DNA of 64,000 nucleotides. Source: Gaiellasilicea sp963731615 (lineage in GTDB: Bacteria > Actinomycetota > Thermoleophilia > Gaiellales > Gaiellaceae). Under the pieces are notes generated by a model. That model searched no databases. It saw only the letters and a program-made list of their open reading frames with translations, and was not told the DNA's origin. The stretch covers positions 90,984 to 154,983 of the forward strand of contig CAVSWD010000003.1 in assembly GCA_963731615.1 (NCBI GenBank), read 5' to 3'. Within the stretch, counting starts at the first letter, position 1. Every line of letters starts with the position of its first letter. Positions 10,111-19,520 of the stretch are shown here, piece by piece. The translations under genes and the position numbers were made by a program.

Positions 10111-10768
10111 CTTCGTCCACGAGGCGCGCCGGCCGGTCGGGCGCAGGCGCGACCGGATCCGGCCGATCATCGAGCGGCTCGCGGTCGAGCACGCCGACGC
10201 GAAGATCGCTCTCTCCTTTCGCAGCGAGCTCGAGCTACTCGTGTCGGTGATGCTCTCGGCGCAGACGACCGACGTGAACGTGAATCGCGTCACCGTCCGG
10301 CTGTTCGAGAAGTACCGGCGGCCGGAGGACTATCTGGCCGTGCCGCAGGAGGAGCTCGAGCAGGACATCTACGCGACGGGGTTTTTCCGCCAGAAGGCGA
10401 AGGCGATCCGCGGGACGATGCATGTCCTTCTGGAGGAGTTCGACGGCGTCGTGCCGCGCACGATCGACGAGCTGCTGCGGCTACCCGGCGTGGCCCGCAA
10501 GACGGCGAATGTCGTCGCGGCCGAGCTTGGGAACCCGCAGGGCGTTGTCGTCGACACGCATGTGCGCCGGCTCTCGCAGCGGCTCGGTCTGACCCGGCGG
10601 GAGGATCCGGTCAAGATCGAGCGCGACCTCGCCAAGCTCGTGCCCCGCGCGGACTGGGGCCGTTTCCCGCACCTGCTGATCTGGCACGGAAGGCGGGTTT
10701 GCGATGCACGTCGACCGCTCTGCGAAGAGTGCGTGGTGAGCAACCTCTGCCCGTCGAGCCGCGTTTAG
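10100..10768 (+). CDS. nth: Endonuclease III
   Basis: Base-excision-repair DNA glycosylase/AP lyase of 222 residues. The helix-hairpin-helix segment LPGVARKTANVVAAE carries the catalytic lysine, and VDTHVRRLSQRLGL carries the catalytic aspartate. The C-terminal iron-sulfur loop is intact as C-x6-C-x2-C-x5-C (CDARRPLCEECVVSNLC). The best start is TTG at 10100, overlapping the preceding stop; no ATG or GTG occurs upstream of the conserved region in this frame. The TAG stop overlaps the TAA stop of the convergent PAS gene within the four bases TTAG. Removes oxidised pyrimidines. Confidence 0.95.
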   Translation: MPRSFVHEARRPVGRRRDRIRPIIERLAVEHADAKIALSFRSELELLVSVMLSAQTTDVNVNRVTVRLFEKYRRPEDYLAVPQEELEQDIYATGFFRQKAKAIRGTMHVLLEEFDGVVPRTIDELLRLPGVARKTANVVAAELGNPQGVVVDTHVRRLSQRLGLTRREDPVKIERDLAKLVPRADWGRFPHLLIWHGRRVCDARRPLCEECVVSNLCPSSRV

Positions 10769-11211
10769 CGCGGAGCGAGCGCCACGAGCACGCCGCCGTC
10801 GTCGTCGTACGCCGGGAAGATGTCCGCGGTGACGGGCTTCACCTGGCCCGCGCGCGAGCGCAGCTCGAGCTGCTCGCCGAGGCGGCGCACGCCCCACTCG
10901 AGCGCCAGAGCGATCGGGCTCTTCCCGATCTCGAACCCCTCGAGGTCGAACGCCTCGACGAGGTTCTTGCCCATCAGCTCCTGCTCGCGGTAGCCGGTCA
11001 GCTCGAAGACACCGCGACCCGAAGCGAGGATCCGCCCCTCACGGTCGCACGCGACGAGGCCGGCATTTGGCGCCGGGTAGTAGTCGTCGAGGATCTCGAA
11101 GAGGAAGCCGAAGCCGCAGCGTTCGCAGGCAACGGCCTGTTGTTGCAGGCCCTGCCGGCCGTCGGTGTCGATCGACCGGTTCTTGCAGTTCGGGCAGATG
11201 TAGTACGGCAC
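10765..11211 (-). CDS. Zinc-ribbon PAS domain protein
   Basis: 148 residues with two parts. Residues 6-34 form a zinc ribbon with two CxxC pairs, CPNCKNR and CERCGFGF. Residues 45-145 form a PAS domain (GLVACDREGRILASGRGVFE, LTGYREQELMG). There is no output domain, so it may act as a sensory partner of another protein. GTG start at 11211, only 3 bases after the stop of trxB on the same strand, so the two are very likely co-transcribed. The four ribbon cysteines next to a thioredoxin reductase make redox-responsive zinc release an attractive idea, but that is inference. Confidence 0.8.
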   Translation of the reverse strand: MPYYICPNCKNRSIDTDGRQGLQQQAVACERCGFGFLFEILDDYYPAPNAGLVACDREGRILASGRGVFELTGYREQELMGKNLVEAFDLEGFEIGKSPIALALEWGVRRLGEQLELRSRAGQVKPVTADIFPAYDDDGGVLVALAPR

Positions 11212-11214
11212 TGG

Positions 11215-12198
11215 CTAAGCGGGGGCCGTGTGCTCGCGCGGCGCGGTGAGGGCGGCTTCGGGATGCCCCTCCGCGTCGGCGAGGAAGCGCTCCGCGTCGA
11301 GCGCTGCGGCACAGCCTGAGCCGGCCGCTGTCACGGCCTGCCGGTACACGTGATCCTGCACGTCACCGGCCGCGAAGACGCCCGCGATGTTCGTCTCCGT
11401 CGTCTTGCCCTTGGTGATCAGGTAGCCGTTCTCGTCGTGGTCGAGCCAGTCGACGAACAGCTTCGTGGTCGGGTCGTGGCCGATCGCGACGAACAAGCCG
11501 TCGGTCGGGTACTCGAGCGTCTCGCCGGTCTCGATGTTCCGCAACTGCACGCCGGTCAGCTTGCCCGCCTCGGCGCCGAGCACCTCCTCGACGACGTACG
11601 GGGTCATGATCTCGATCTTCTCGTGGTTGCGAGCGCGGTCGACCATGATCTGAGACGCGCGGAACTCGCCCCGCCGGTGCACGAGCGTGACCTTGGTGGC
11701 GAACTTGGTCAGGAACAGGGCCTCCTCCATCGCCGAGTCGCCGCCACCGACCACGACGACTTCCCGGTCGCGGTAGAACGCCCCGTCGCAGGTTGCGCAG
11801 TAGGTGACGCCGCGCCCGTGAAGCGCGCGCTCGGACTCGAGGCCGAGCTGGCGCGCGGTCGCGCCCGTTGCGACGATCACGGTGGCCGCGAGGTGCTCGT
11901 CGTCGCCGACGTAGACCTTGAAGGGGCGCTCGGAGAGGTCGACGCGGGTCACGTCGTCGGTGAGGAACTCGGTTCCGAAGCGGCCGGCCTGGGCGCGGAA
12001 CTCTGCCATCATCTCGGGGCCCATGACCCCGTCGCGGTAGCCCGGGTAGTTCTCGACCTCACTGGTGATCATCAGCTGACCGCCCCAGTTGAACCCCTCG
12101 ATGACGAGCGGCTTCAGGTTGGCGCGCGCTGCATACAGCGCTGCGGTGTAACCGGCGGGGCCGCCGCCGATGATGATCACGTCACGTACGTCGCTCAC
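11215..12198 (-). CDS. trxB: Thioredoxin-disulfide reductase
   Basis: NADPH-dependent flavoprotein of 327 residues that reduces thioredoxin. The FAD-binding GGGPAG lies near residue 11, the redox-active CATC is in YCATCDGAFYRDRE at about residue 135, the NADPH site is VVVGGGDSAMEEALFL, and the C-terminal FAD motif is AGVFAAGDVQD. GTG at 12198 is chosen because AAGGAG sits just upstream and the family sequence DVIIIGGGPAG follows at once; the open frame extends further upstream without support. It is the first gene of a two-gene unit with the PAS protein. No trxA is visible in the window. Confidence 0.96.
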   Translation of the reverse strand: MSDVRDVIIIGGGPAGYTAALYAARANLKPLVIEGFNWGGQLMITSEVENYPGYRDGVMGPEMMAEFRAQAGRFGTEFLTDDVTRVDLSERPFKVYVGDDEHLAATVIVATGATARQLGLESERALHGRGVTYCATCDGAFYRDREVVVVGGGDSAMEEALFLTKFATKVTLVHRRGEFRASQIMVDRARNHEKIEIMTPYVVEEVLGAEAGKLTGVQLRNIETGETLEYPTDGLFVAIGHDPTTKLFVDWLDHDENGYLITKGKTTETNIAGVFAAGDVQDHVYRQAVTAAGSGCAAALDAERFLADAEGHPEAALTAPREHTAPA

Positions 12199-12293
12199 TC
12201 CAGCTCCTTCGCATCCGAACCACTGTGTGTGGCCCTCACGATAGAGAACGAATCGGAGCGCGTTCCTGTTCCGGACACGGGCGCCGCTGCGCT

Positions 12294-12299
12294 TAGAAT
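12294..12299 (+). promoter_or_regulatory. Candidate -10 box for the VLRF1-like gene
   Basis: TAGAAT lies 28 bases before the ATG at 12327, in the 128-bp divergent gap with trxB. No convincing -35 is seen, so this is only a candidate. Confidence 0.3.
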
Positions 12300-12326
12300 C
12301 GACGCCGTTCAAGCAGAAAGGCCGGT

Positions 12327-13475
12327 ATGACGACGACAACCACGGTGAACCTCGACGGCCTGCGCGAGCTCGCCGCTTTCCGCGCCCAGCACGGCTGCGC
12401 GATCAGCCTCTACGTCGACCTCGACCCGAGCACCGTTCCGACTGCGGGCGACGTCGCGACGCGTGTGCGTTCGCTGCTCGACGCCGCTGCGAAATCGCAC
12501 GGGGCCACGCGTCCCGACCTTGCGCACGAGGTTCGCGGCGGCCTGAAGGCGGATTTCGAGCGCCTCGCTCAGTTCTTCGAGTCGGAGTTCGATCGCGACG
12601 GCGCCCGCGGAGTCGCCGTCTTCGCGGCCGGGCCCGACAGCGTCTGGAGCGTGCTCGGATTGCCCTCGCCCGTTCCGGATGTCGCGCGTGTGGCCGACGA
12701 CTTTCTCCTGGCGCCGCTCGTACCGCTGGTCGGCAAGGGCGATGGTGCGCTCGTGGCGGTCGTCGGTCGCGAGCAGGGCCGCGTGCTCGTCCTCCGCGGC
12801 GGGCGGCTGCAGCAGCGGGCCGACCTGACCGAGGACGCGCCGGGGAGGCACGACCAGGGAGGCTGGTCGCAGTCCCGCTTCCAGCGCCACATCGAGAACA
12901 TCGCGCAGGAGCACTTCCGCGCCGTCGCCGATGAGCTCGAGACCCACTTCCGCGCGCTCGGCCGGCCCCGCATCGTCGTTGTCTGCGGCGAGGAGACGCG
13001 CCCCGAGTTCGCCGAAGCGCTCTCGACCGAGGCCGCCGACGCGGTGATCGGGTGGACGACCGCCGAGGCTCACGCTTCCGACGCGGAGCTGCTGGAGATC
13101 GTCACCCCCTGGTTGGACGCGTGGCGTGCCGAGCGCGAGGCCGGTGCGGTCGGGCGTTGGCAGGAGGAGACCGGCAAGGGCGCGCGCGGCACTGCAGGCT
13201 GGGCCGACACGCTCGAAGCCGCTTCGGACGGGCGCGTCGAGCTGCTCCTCTTCCAAGCGGGAGTCCAACGGGCCGCGTTCCGCTGCCCGGCGTGCGGCCG
13301 CGCGGCGCTCGACGCGGCGACCTGCCCGCTCGACGGCACGACGATGGAGGCGCGCGACGACGGTCTCGACCTGGCGGTTCGGCTCACCCTCGCGCACGGC
13401 GGCGAGGTGCTCGCGCTCCAGAGCAGCCAGGACCTCGATCCGGTCGAGGGGATCGGCGCGATCTTGCGTTTCTAG
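12327..13475 (+). CDS. VLRF1/baeRF-type eRF1-like protein with zinc ribbon
   Basis: 382 residues resembling the bacterial and archaeal eRF1-like proteins (baeRF/VLRF1 group, related to yeast Vms1), which act on peptidyl-tRNA of stalled ribosomes. Residues 1-150 form the N-terminal domain. The loop near residue 178, GGWSQSRFQRHIEN, contains GxxQ in place of the GGQ of true release factors, followed by the basic helix typical of the group. The next segment, RPRIVVVCGEET, starts the Rossmann-like part. The C-terminus has a zinc ribbon, CPACGRAALDAATCPLDG. RBS AGAAAGG precedes the ATG. Possible roles are ribosome rescue or tRNA cleavage at stalled complexes; direct evidence is lacking for this subgroup. 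Confidence 0.75.
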   Translation: MTTTTTVNLDGLRELAAFRAQHGCAISLYVDLDPSTVPTAGDVATRVRSLLDAAAKSHGATRPDLAHEVRGGLKADFERLAQFFESEFDRDGARGVAVFAAGPDSVWSVLGLPSPVPDVARVADDFLLAPLVPLVGKGDGALVAVVGREQGRVLVLRGGRLQQRADLTEDAPGRHDQGGWSQSRFQRHIENIAQEHFRAVADELETHFRALGRPRIVVVCGEETRPEFAEALSTEAADAVIGWTTAEAHASDAELLEIVTPWLDAWRAEREAGAVGRWQEETGKGARGTAGWADTLEAASDGRVELLLFQAGVQRAAFRCPACGRAALDAATCPLDGTTMEARDDGLDLAVRLTLAHGGEVLALQSSQDLDPVEGIGAILRF

Positions 13476-13480
13476 GGAGG

Positions 13481-14648
13481 CTAGGCGGCGTCGATCGCGC
13501 GCAGCTGCTCGTCCAGCTCCGGAGCCTGGAGCGCGTGAGGCTGCTCCGCGACGGGCGTGAGCTCCGGGAGTGCCTTGTCGGTCGTGATGTAGCCGTCCAG
13601 TTTCCTCGCCGTCGGCAGAAAGCGCTTCTCGAGCGAGCCGACCGTGTCGTTGAACGCACCGACCGCACCCTTGAGGCTGTTCCCGATCTTGTTCAGGTGG
13701 CCGCTCATGATCCCCACGCGCTCGTACAGCTCGCGCCCGAGCGCCTGGATCTCGCGCGCGTCCTCGGCAACGCTCTCCTGCTGCCAGCCGTAGGCGATCG
13801 ACTGGAGCAGCACGATCAGGGTCGTCGGCGAGGCCACGTGCACGCGTGAGCGCACCCCCGTCTCGACGAGCGACGGGTCCTGCTCCCAGGCCGCGCGGAA
13901 GAAGCCCTCGTCGGGCAGGAACATGACGACGTAGTCGGGCGTGTCGCCGAACTGCTGCCAGTAGCTCTTGGCGCTCAGCTTCGCCATGTGCTCGCGCACC
14001 TGTCTGGCGTGGGAGGCGAGATGAGCGGCCCGTTCCGCGTCGTCGGTCGCCTCGATCGAGTCGAGATACGCCGCGAGTGGCACCTTCGCGTCGACGATCA
14101 CGACCTTGCCTCCGGGGAGCCGAACGATCAGGTCGGGACGGAGCCGGCCGTCGTCGGTGGACGCGGTGACCTGCTGGTCGAAGTCGCAGTAGGGAAGCAT
14201 CCCGGCGAGCTCGACGACGCGCTTGAGCTGGATCTCGCCCCAGCGCCCGCGGACATGCGGCGTCCGCAGTGCGGTCGCGAGCGTGGCCGTTCGCTCGCTG
14301 AGCTTCGAGAGCTGCTCCCCGAGCGCCCCGTAGGCGCGCTCGCGCGCCAGCTCGAGCGTCCGCACCTGGCCGTCGACCTTCTCGAGCGACTCCTTCAGCG
14401 GTCTCGACGTAGCCGGTGAGCTTCGACTCAGCGATCTCGAGGAACGCGGAGCTGTTCGCCTGGTAGGCGTCGGCCGACGCGGACCGCACTGCATGGATCA
14501 CCTTCTCGTCGAACGAGCGCCGCTCGACGTCGAGCTCGGCGCGCGTGCCGGCAAGCTCGCGTTCGGCGCTCTGCAACCCTCGCGATGCGTAGAGCCAGGA
14601 CGCAAAAGCGCCGACGACGATTCCGAGGGTAAGGGCGAGTATGAGCAT
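13481..14648 (-). CDS. rmuC: DNA recombination protein RmuC (one frameshift)
   Basis: RmuC family, about 388 residues after correction. An N-terminal membrane segment (MLILALTLGIVVGAFASWLY) is followed by a coiled coil with RELAGTRAELDVERR. Then comes the nuclease-like core with RGRWGEIQLKRVVELAG, RPDLIVRLPGGKVVIVDAKV and PDYVVMFLPDEGFF. Family members limit inversion and rearrangement at repeats. The start is ATG 14648, since the hydrophobic anchor begins there. The frame breaks near 14402: YVE continues one base later as PLKESLEKVDGQV, so one extra base is present. It is divergent from the DUF3105 gene and convergent with the VLRF1-like gene, whose stop is 5 bases away. Confidence 0.9.
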
Positions 14649-14726
14649 CGGGCCGACGAACGGTAGAGATGGCGTCGGACGGCGTCCCGGAGCCGTATTC
14701 CCCTGCTGGTAGAGTCGCCGCCGGAT

Positions 14727-15429
14727 ATGGCCCGGAAAGATCGCGTCCCCAATCCCCCCAAGCGCTCGCAAGGCCCGCAGCGGCGCGCCACGCCGACCGA
14801 TCCCGCAGCCAGCGCGCAGCGCCGCCGGCTGCTCCTCCTGATCGTCGGCGGCTCGCTTGCCGTCCTGGCGGCGGTCTTCGCGATCGTCCTGCTGACGGGC
14901 GACGACGGCGGCGACGAGCGATCGGCGCTCGCCGACGCCGGCTGCACGCTCGCCAGCTTCCCGGCGCTCGCGAACACGCCCGACCACTCGGACGTGCCCA
15001 CGCTCGCAGACCAAGCCGAAGTGGAACTCCTCGCCGCCGACGAGCGGCCCGCACTGGGGCCGGCCGGCGATCTGGGGCTCCTACGAGACGCCGGTGCTGC
15101 TCGTCCAGACCGTTCACAACCTGGAGCACGGAGGCGTCGTCATCCACTACGGCCCGGACGTCCCGCAGGCCGAGGTGGACAAGATCCGCCAGCTCTACGC
15201 GGACGACCCGTTCGGCCTCGTCGTGGCGCCCCTGGCCACGAACAAGGACAAGATCACCCTCTCGGCCTGGACGGTGCCCGAAGCTGCGATCGGGACGTCA
15301 GATCGGGGCCGCGGCTGGCTCGCCCGCTGCTCGAAGTTCGACGAGGATGCGTTCAACGCCTTCATCGACGAGCACCGCTACCAAGGACCCGAGCGGCTGC
15401 CGCCCGAGAGCTTAGCCCCCGGCAGCTGA
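14727..15429 (+). CDS. DUF3105 membrane-anchored protein (one frameshift)
   Basis: About 233 residues after correction. A positively charged N-terminus and one membrane helix (RRRLLLLIVGGSLAVLAAVF) precede an extracytoplasmic domain. The domain matches DUF3105: TKPKWNSSPPTSGPHW, WGSYETPVLLVQTVHNLEHG and GGVVIHYG, with several conserved histidines suggesting metal binding. The break is at about 15008, where one extra base shifts LA to TKPKWN. Function unknown. It is followed within 14 bases by tRNA-Leu. Confidence 0.85.
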
Positions 15430-15442
15430 GCCGCCGTTCCCC

Positions 15443-15527
15443 GCCGGGGTGGCGGAACTGGCAGACGCGGCCGACTTAAAATCGGCCGGCCCTCGCGGCC
15501 GTGCGGGTTCGACTCCCGCCCCCGGCA
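15443..15527 (+). tRNA. tRNA-Leu (anticodon TAA)
   Basis: Acceptor stem GCCGGGG pairs with CCCCGGC (15520-15526), discriminator A. The anticodon loop is CTTAAAA with TAA at 15477-15479. There is a long class II variable arm, and the T arm is GCGGG-TTCGACT-CCCGC. CCA is not encoded. 85 nt. Confidence 0.97.
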
Positions 15528-15579
15528 TCAGTATCCAGCAGATGAGAGCCGTTTCAGCCACCGTGCATACACTCCTGCC

Positions 15580-16868
<1,289 letters not shown>

Positions 16869-16874
16869 TTGCCC

Positions 16875-17276
16875 ATGGACCGCGTCCGCGATGCCATGGT
16901 CGCCGATCCGCCGCAGCTCGACGGCGGCGCCAACGCCCAGGAGGCCGGTGAGGCGCTCGGACGTCCGGAGGTTCGCGCCGTCTTCGTGTGCGCCGACGGC
17001 CGCCTTCTGGGAGTCGTCACCCGCAAGACGCTCGTCCGCGAGGTCGTCGCGGCCGGCCGCGATCCACGTACGACCCGGCTCGCGGAGATCGCCGAGGTGC
17101 CGCTGAACACGATCGGCTCCGAGCTGCCGCTGGACGAGGCCTTTCACTTTCTCGAGGAGCACGATCTCGAGCGCGTGCCGGTGGTCGAGGGCGGCCGCCT
17201 GGTCGGCGTGCTTTCGCGCGCGGTCCTGCAGCGCCGCCTCGCCGAGGACGAGCCGCCGGTCGACGACGAGCTCTAG
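16875..17276 (+). CDS. CBS-domain pair protein
   Basis: 133 residues made of two CBS motifs: VRDAMVADPPQL with FVCADGRLLGVVTRKTL, then LDEAFHFLEEHDLERVPVV with GGRLVGVLSRAVL. Such stand-alone pairs usually bind adenosine nucleotides and sense energy state. ATG at 16875 is preferred over a TTG two codons earlier. It lies 6 bases after glutamate dehydrogenase, so it may modulate or report on that enzyme; this is inference. Its TAG stop shares CTAG (17273-17276) with the convergent exopolyphosphatase gene. Confidence 0.85.
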   Translation: MDRVRDAMVADPPQLDGGANAQEAGEALGRPEVRAVFVCADGRLLGVVTRKTLVREVVAAGRDPRTTRLAEIAEVPLNTIGSELPLDEAFHFLEEHDLERVPVVEGGRLVGVLSRAVLQRRLAEDEPPVDDEL

Positions 17277-18166
17277 CAGCAGGTGTAGGCGCCCGGCGGC
17301 GCTGCACCCTCCTCCGGCTCGGGCAGCTCGGCCGCCGCCAGCGCGGCGCCGTGCAGGATGTCGCGCTCGCTCGCCGTGATCCCGTCCAGATCGTAGAAGG
17401 AGAGGAGCTCGGTCAGAATCGCGGCGCCGGCGACGATCACCGGAGCCCGGCCCGGTTCGATCAGCTTCGCGCGCTCGTCGATCGTCAGCGCAGCAAGGCG
17501 TGCGGTCTGCGCATTCGCCGCGGCCGTCGAGATCAGGTGGCCGTGGGTCCTCGCCGGGTCGTACTCGGCGAGCTCGAGGTCGAGCGCCGCGAGCGTCGTC
17601 ACCGTTCCCGCGACGCCGACTGCCCGCCCGGCCTGCGCTTGTGGCAGCAGCCCGCGCACGTGCTCGCGGATCGCCGTGACGTCCTCGCCGAAGCGCTCGG
17701 TCATCCGCACGCAGCCGACGTCGAGGCTCTCGCGCACGCCGGTGCCCACGACCTGGACCTCGGTCGAGCCGCCGCCGATGTCGACGACCAGCGTCCCCGG
17801 CTCGAGAGAGCCGATTCCTCGCAGCGTCAGCTCGGCCTCCTCGTTGCCGCTCAAAAGGCGGGTCGTGAAGCCGTAGCTCCACTCGATCTCGCCGAGGAAG
17901 GCTTCGCCGTTCTCGGCGTCGCGGACCGCGCTCGTGCCGATGCAAAGCGTCCGCTCCGCGCCCAGAGCCTCCAGCTCGCGGCGGAAGTCCGCGAGGACGT
18001 TGCGGACGCGGGCGATCGGGACGGGGAGGAGGCGGCGCCGTTCGTCGACGCCCTCGCCGAGCCGCGTGATCGCGAGCCGGCGCACGACCTCGTCCAGCGT
18101 CCCGTTCGCGTCGGCGACCAGGAGACGCGTCGAGTTCGTCCCCAGGTCGACTGCTGCGACTCTCAT
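17273..18166 (-). CDS. Exopolyphosphatase / pppGpp phosphohydrolase family protein
   Basis: Ppx/GppA family, 297 residues, the short form common in actinobacteria. The actin-like ATPase fold is shown by phosphate-1 VDLGTNSTRLLVAD, GTSAVRDAEN, phosphate-2 VVDIGGGSTEVQV and GVAGTVTTLAAL. It should release phosphate from polyphosphate chains or from pppGpp. ATG at 18166 overlaps the stop of the upstream small membrane protein by ATGA, so they form one unit. It ends convergently with the CBS gene. Confidence 0.92.
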   Translation of the reverse strand: MRVAAVDLGTNSTRLLVADANGTLDEVVRRLAITRLGEGVDERRRLLPVPIARVRNVLADFRRELEALGAERTLCIGTSAVRDAENGEAFLGEIEWSYGFTTRLLSGNEEAELTLRGIGSLEPGTLVVDIGGGSTEVQVVGTGVRESLDVGCVRMTERFGEDVTAIREHVRGLLPQAQAGRAVGVAGTVTTLAALDLELAEYDPARTHGHLISTAAANAQTARLAALTIDERAKLIEPGRAPVIVAGAAILTELLSFYDLDGITASERDILHGAALAAAELPEPEEGAAPPGAYTCC

Positions 18167-18483
18167 TTCTTCGGGACGAGCCCGGTGAGACGGTTGAGCG
18201 ACGCGCGCGCGTCCGCGAGCGCAGACGTGAGCACGGTCAGCTGCGCGCGCGACCTCTCCAGGCGCGCCAGCGACGCCTCGAGCCGGGTTCCGCCCTCGGC
18301 GGCCAGGGTCAGATGCCGCTCGATTCCCGCGCTCGCCGCCTCGATCTTGGCCAGATCGCCGGCGGCCGCAGCGCTGAGCCGCTTGAAGCCGCGGAAGGCC
18401 TCGAGCCCCTTCGACGTTAGATAGATCGCAGAGGAGACGACCAGAGCGACCGCAAGCGTGAGGGAGAGCCAGAAAAGAGGCAT
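18163..18483 (-). CDS. Small membrane-anchored coiled-coil protein
   Basis: 106 residues. An N-terminal transmembrane helix (LFWLSLTLAVALVVSSAIYL) is followed by a predicted coiled coil of heptad-like A/L/E/R-rich sequence (LAKIEAASAGIERHL, LEASLARLERSRAQL). It resembles DUF948-type proteins in plan. No enzymatic motif is visible. Translationally coupled to the exopolyphosphatase gene. Its start codon touches the TTG of the divergent PAP2 frame. Confidence 0.7.
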   Translation of the reverse strand: MPLFWLSLTLAVALVVSSAIYLTSKGLEAFRGFKRLSAAAAGDLAKIEAASAGIERHLTLAAEGGTRLEASLARLERSRAQLTVLTSALADARASLNRLTGLVPKK

Positions 18484-18518
18484 TGCGGCGATGCTACCAA
18501 CGGTGTTTCATTAGACAG

Positions 18519-19253
18519 ATGTTGCGCGTCAGGCAAATCCTGGCGAGACGTGACGGGGTCGCGCAACTCGCACTCGTGCTCGGCGCTTTTGCCGCCTACG
18601 AGGCTGCGCGCTTCGCAATGGAGCCGAACTGGGCGCAGGCGTTCACGAACGCGCGCCGGATCGTCTCCGCCGAGGAGGTGCTCGGGCTCGCCTGGGAGCA
18701 GTCGCTGCAGCGGGCGTTCCTGGCGCTGCCCGACCTCGTGACGGCGCTCAACATCTTCTACTTCGTCGGCCACTTCGTCTTCACCGGCCTCTTCTTCTTC
18801 TGGCTCTACCATCGCTCGCGCGACGGCTTCCGGAGCTTCCGCGACGGCTTCCTCGCCGCGACTGCGATCTCGGTCGTGATCCACTGGCTCTTTCCGACGG
18901 CGCCGCCGCGCCTCGCCGAGGACGGGATCGCCGACACGCTGCTGCTGCTCTCCGGGATCGACATCGGCTCGCCGGGGTCGGCTCCGTTCTCGAACCCGGT
19001 CGCGGCGGTGCCGTCGCTGCACGCCGCCTACGCGGTCGGAGTCGGGATCGGCGTGATCCGGTACGCACGCTCGTCGCTCGTCCGAGCGGCGGGTGCGATC
19101 TACCCGCCGCTCGTCGTGCTCACGATCGTCGTCACCGGCAATCACTTCGTGCTCGACGCGGTCGCAGGCATGGCGGTGCTCGGCCTCGGCTTCGCGGTCG
19201 TCCGCTGGCTGCGGCGGGGACGGGGGACGAAGCAGAGCGCCTGCACGGCCTGA
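18519..19253 (+). CDS. PAP2-superfamily membrane phosphatase / IPC-synthase-like protein
   Basis: 244 residues with about six membrane helices. The phosphatase signatures are FPTAPPRL, VPSLHAAYAV (PSLH) and GNHFVLDAVAG (H and D of the active site), the arrangement of the PAP2_3 group, which includes inositolphosphotransferase-like enzymes. It probably moves or removes phosphate on a lipid or polyprenyl substrate at the membrane. ATG 18519 is preferred because the upstream TTG at 18483 adds only a short unsupported segment. tRNA-fMet follows. Confidence 0.85.
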   Translation: MLRVRQILARRDGVAQLALVLGAFAAYEAARFAMEPNWAQAFTNARRIVSAEEVLGLAWEQSLQRAFLALPDLVTALNIFYFVGHFVFTGLFFFWLYHRSRDGFRSFRDGFLAATAISVVIHWLFPTAPPRLAEDGIADTLLLLSGIDIGSPGSAPFSNPVAAVPSLHAAYAVGVGIGVIRYARSSLVRAAGAIYPPLVVLTIVVTGNHFVLDAVAGMAVLGLGFAVVRWLRRGRGTKQSACTA

Positions 19254-19283
19254 AACTGTCCCGCGGGCGCTGGAGCGGTTCGC

Positions 19284-19289
19284 TACAAT
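19284..19289 (+). promoter_or_regulatory. Candidate -10 box for tRNA-fMet
   Basis: TACAAT lies 11 bases before the tRNA 5' end. No clear -35 at 16-18 bp is seen. Confidence 0.4.
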
Positions 19290-19300
19290 GAACGCCGCGT

Positions 19301-19374
19301 CGCGGGGTGGAGCAGTCAGGTAGCTCGCCGGGCTCATAACCCGGAGGTCGCAGGTTCAAATCCTGCCCCCGCTA
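19301..19374 (+). tRNA. Initiator tRNA-fMet (anticodon CAT)
   Basis: Sequence is close to bacterial initiator tRNA. Acceptor CGCGGGG faces CCCCGCT, leaving the initiator-type 1-72 mismatch (C-U). The anticodon stem has the three G-C pairs typical of initiators (GGG and CCC around CTCATAA), and CAT is at 19335-19337. T arm GCAGG-TTCAAAT-CCTGC. No CCA encoded. Confidence 0.97.
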
Positions 19375-19377
19375 CTG

Positions 19378-19401
19378 AAAAGCCCCGGAAACGGGGCTTT
19401 T
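19378..19401 (+). terminator. Rho-independent terminator after tRNA-fMet
   Basis: Ten-base stem AAAAGCCCCG/CGGGGCTTTT with a GAAA tetraloop, then CTTGTTCCTT. It sits 3 bases after the tRNA. Confidence 0.9.
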
Positions 19402-19520
19402 CTTGTTCCTTCAGTCCCATCCGCAAACCGCCGCGCGGGTCGTGCTCTCGAGCTTGCGGCCAGAGCTGGCTGTCGTGGGCCGGGGTACAGTCCCTTGCCC
19501 GTCCAGCCGATGGTGCGTTT

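Noticed and set aside
12309..15014. 901-codon minus-strand frame spanning rmuC and the VLRF1-like gene
   Set aside because: Only the short part near 14400-14648 is real (RmuC N-terminus). The rest is antisense or out-of-frame sequence.
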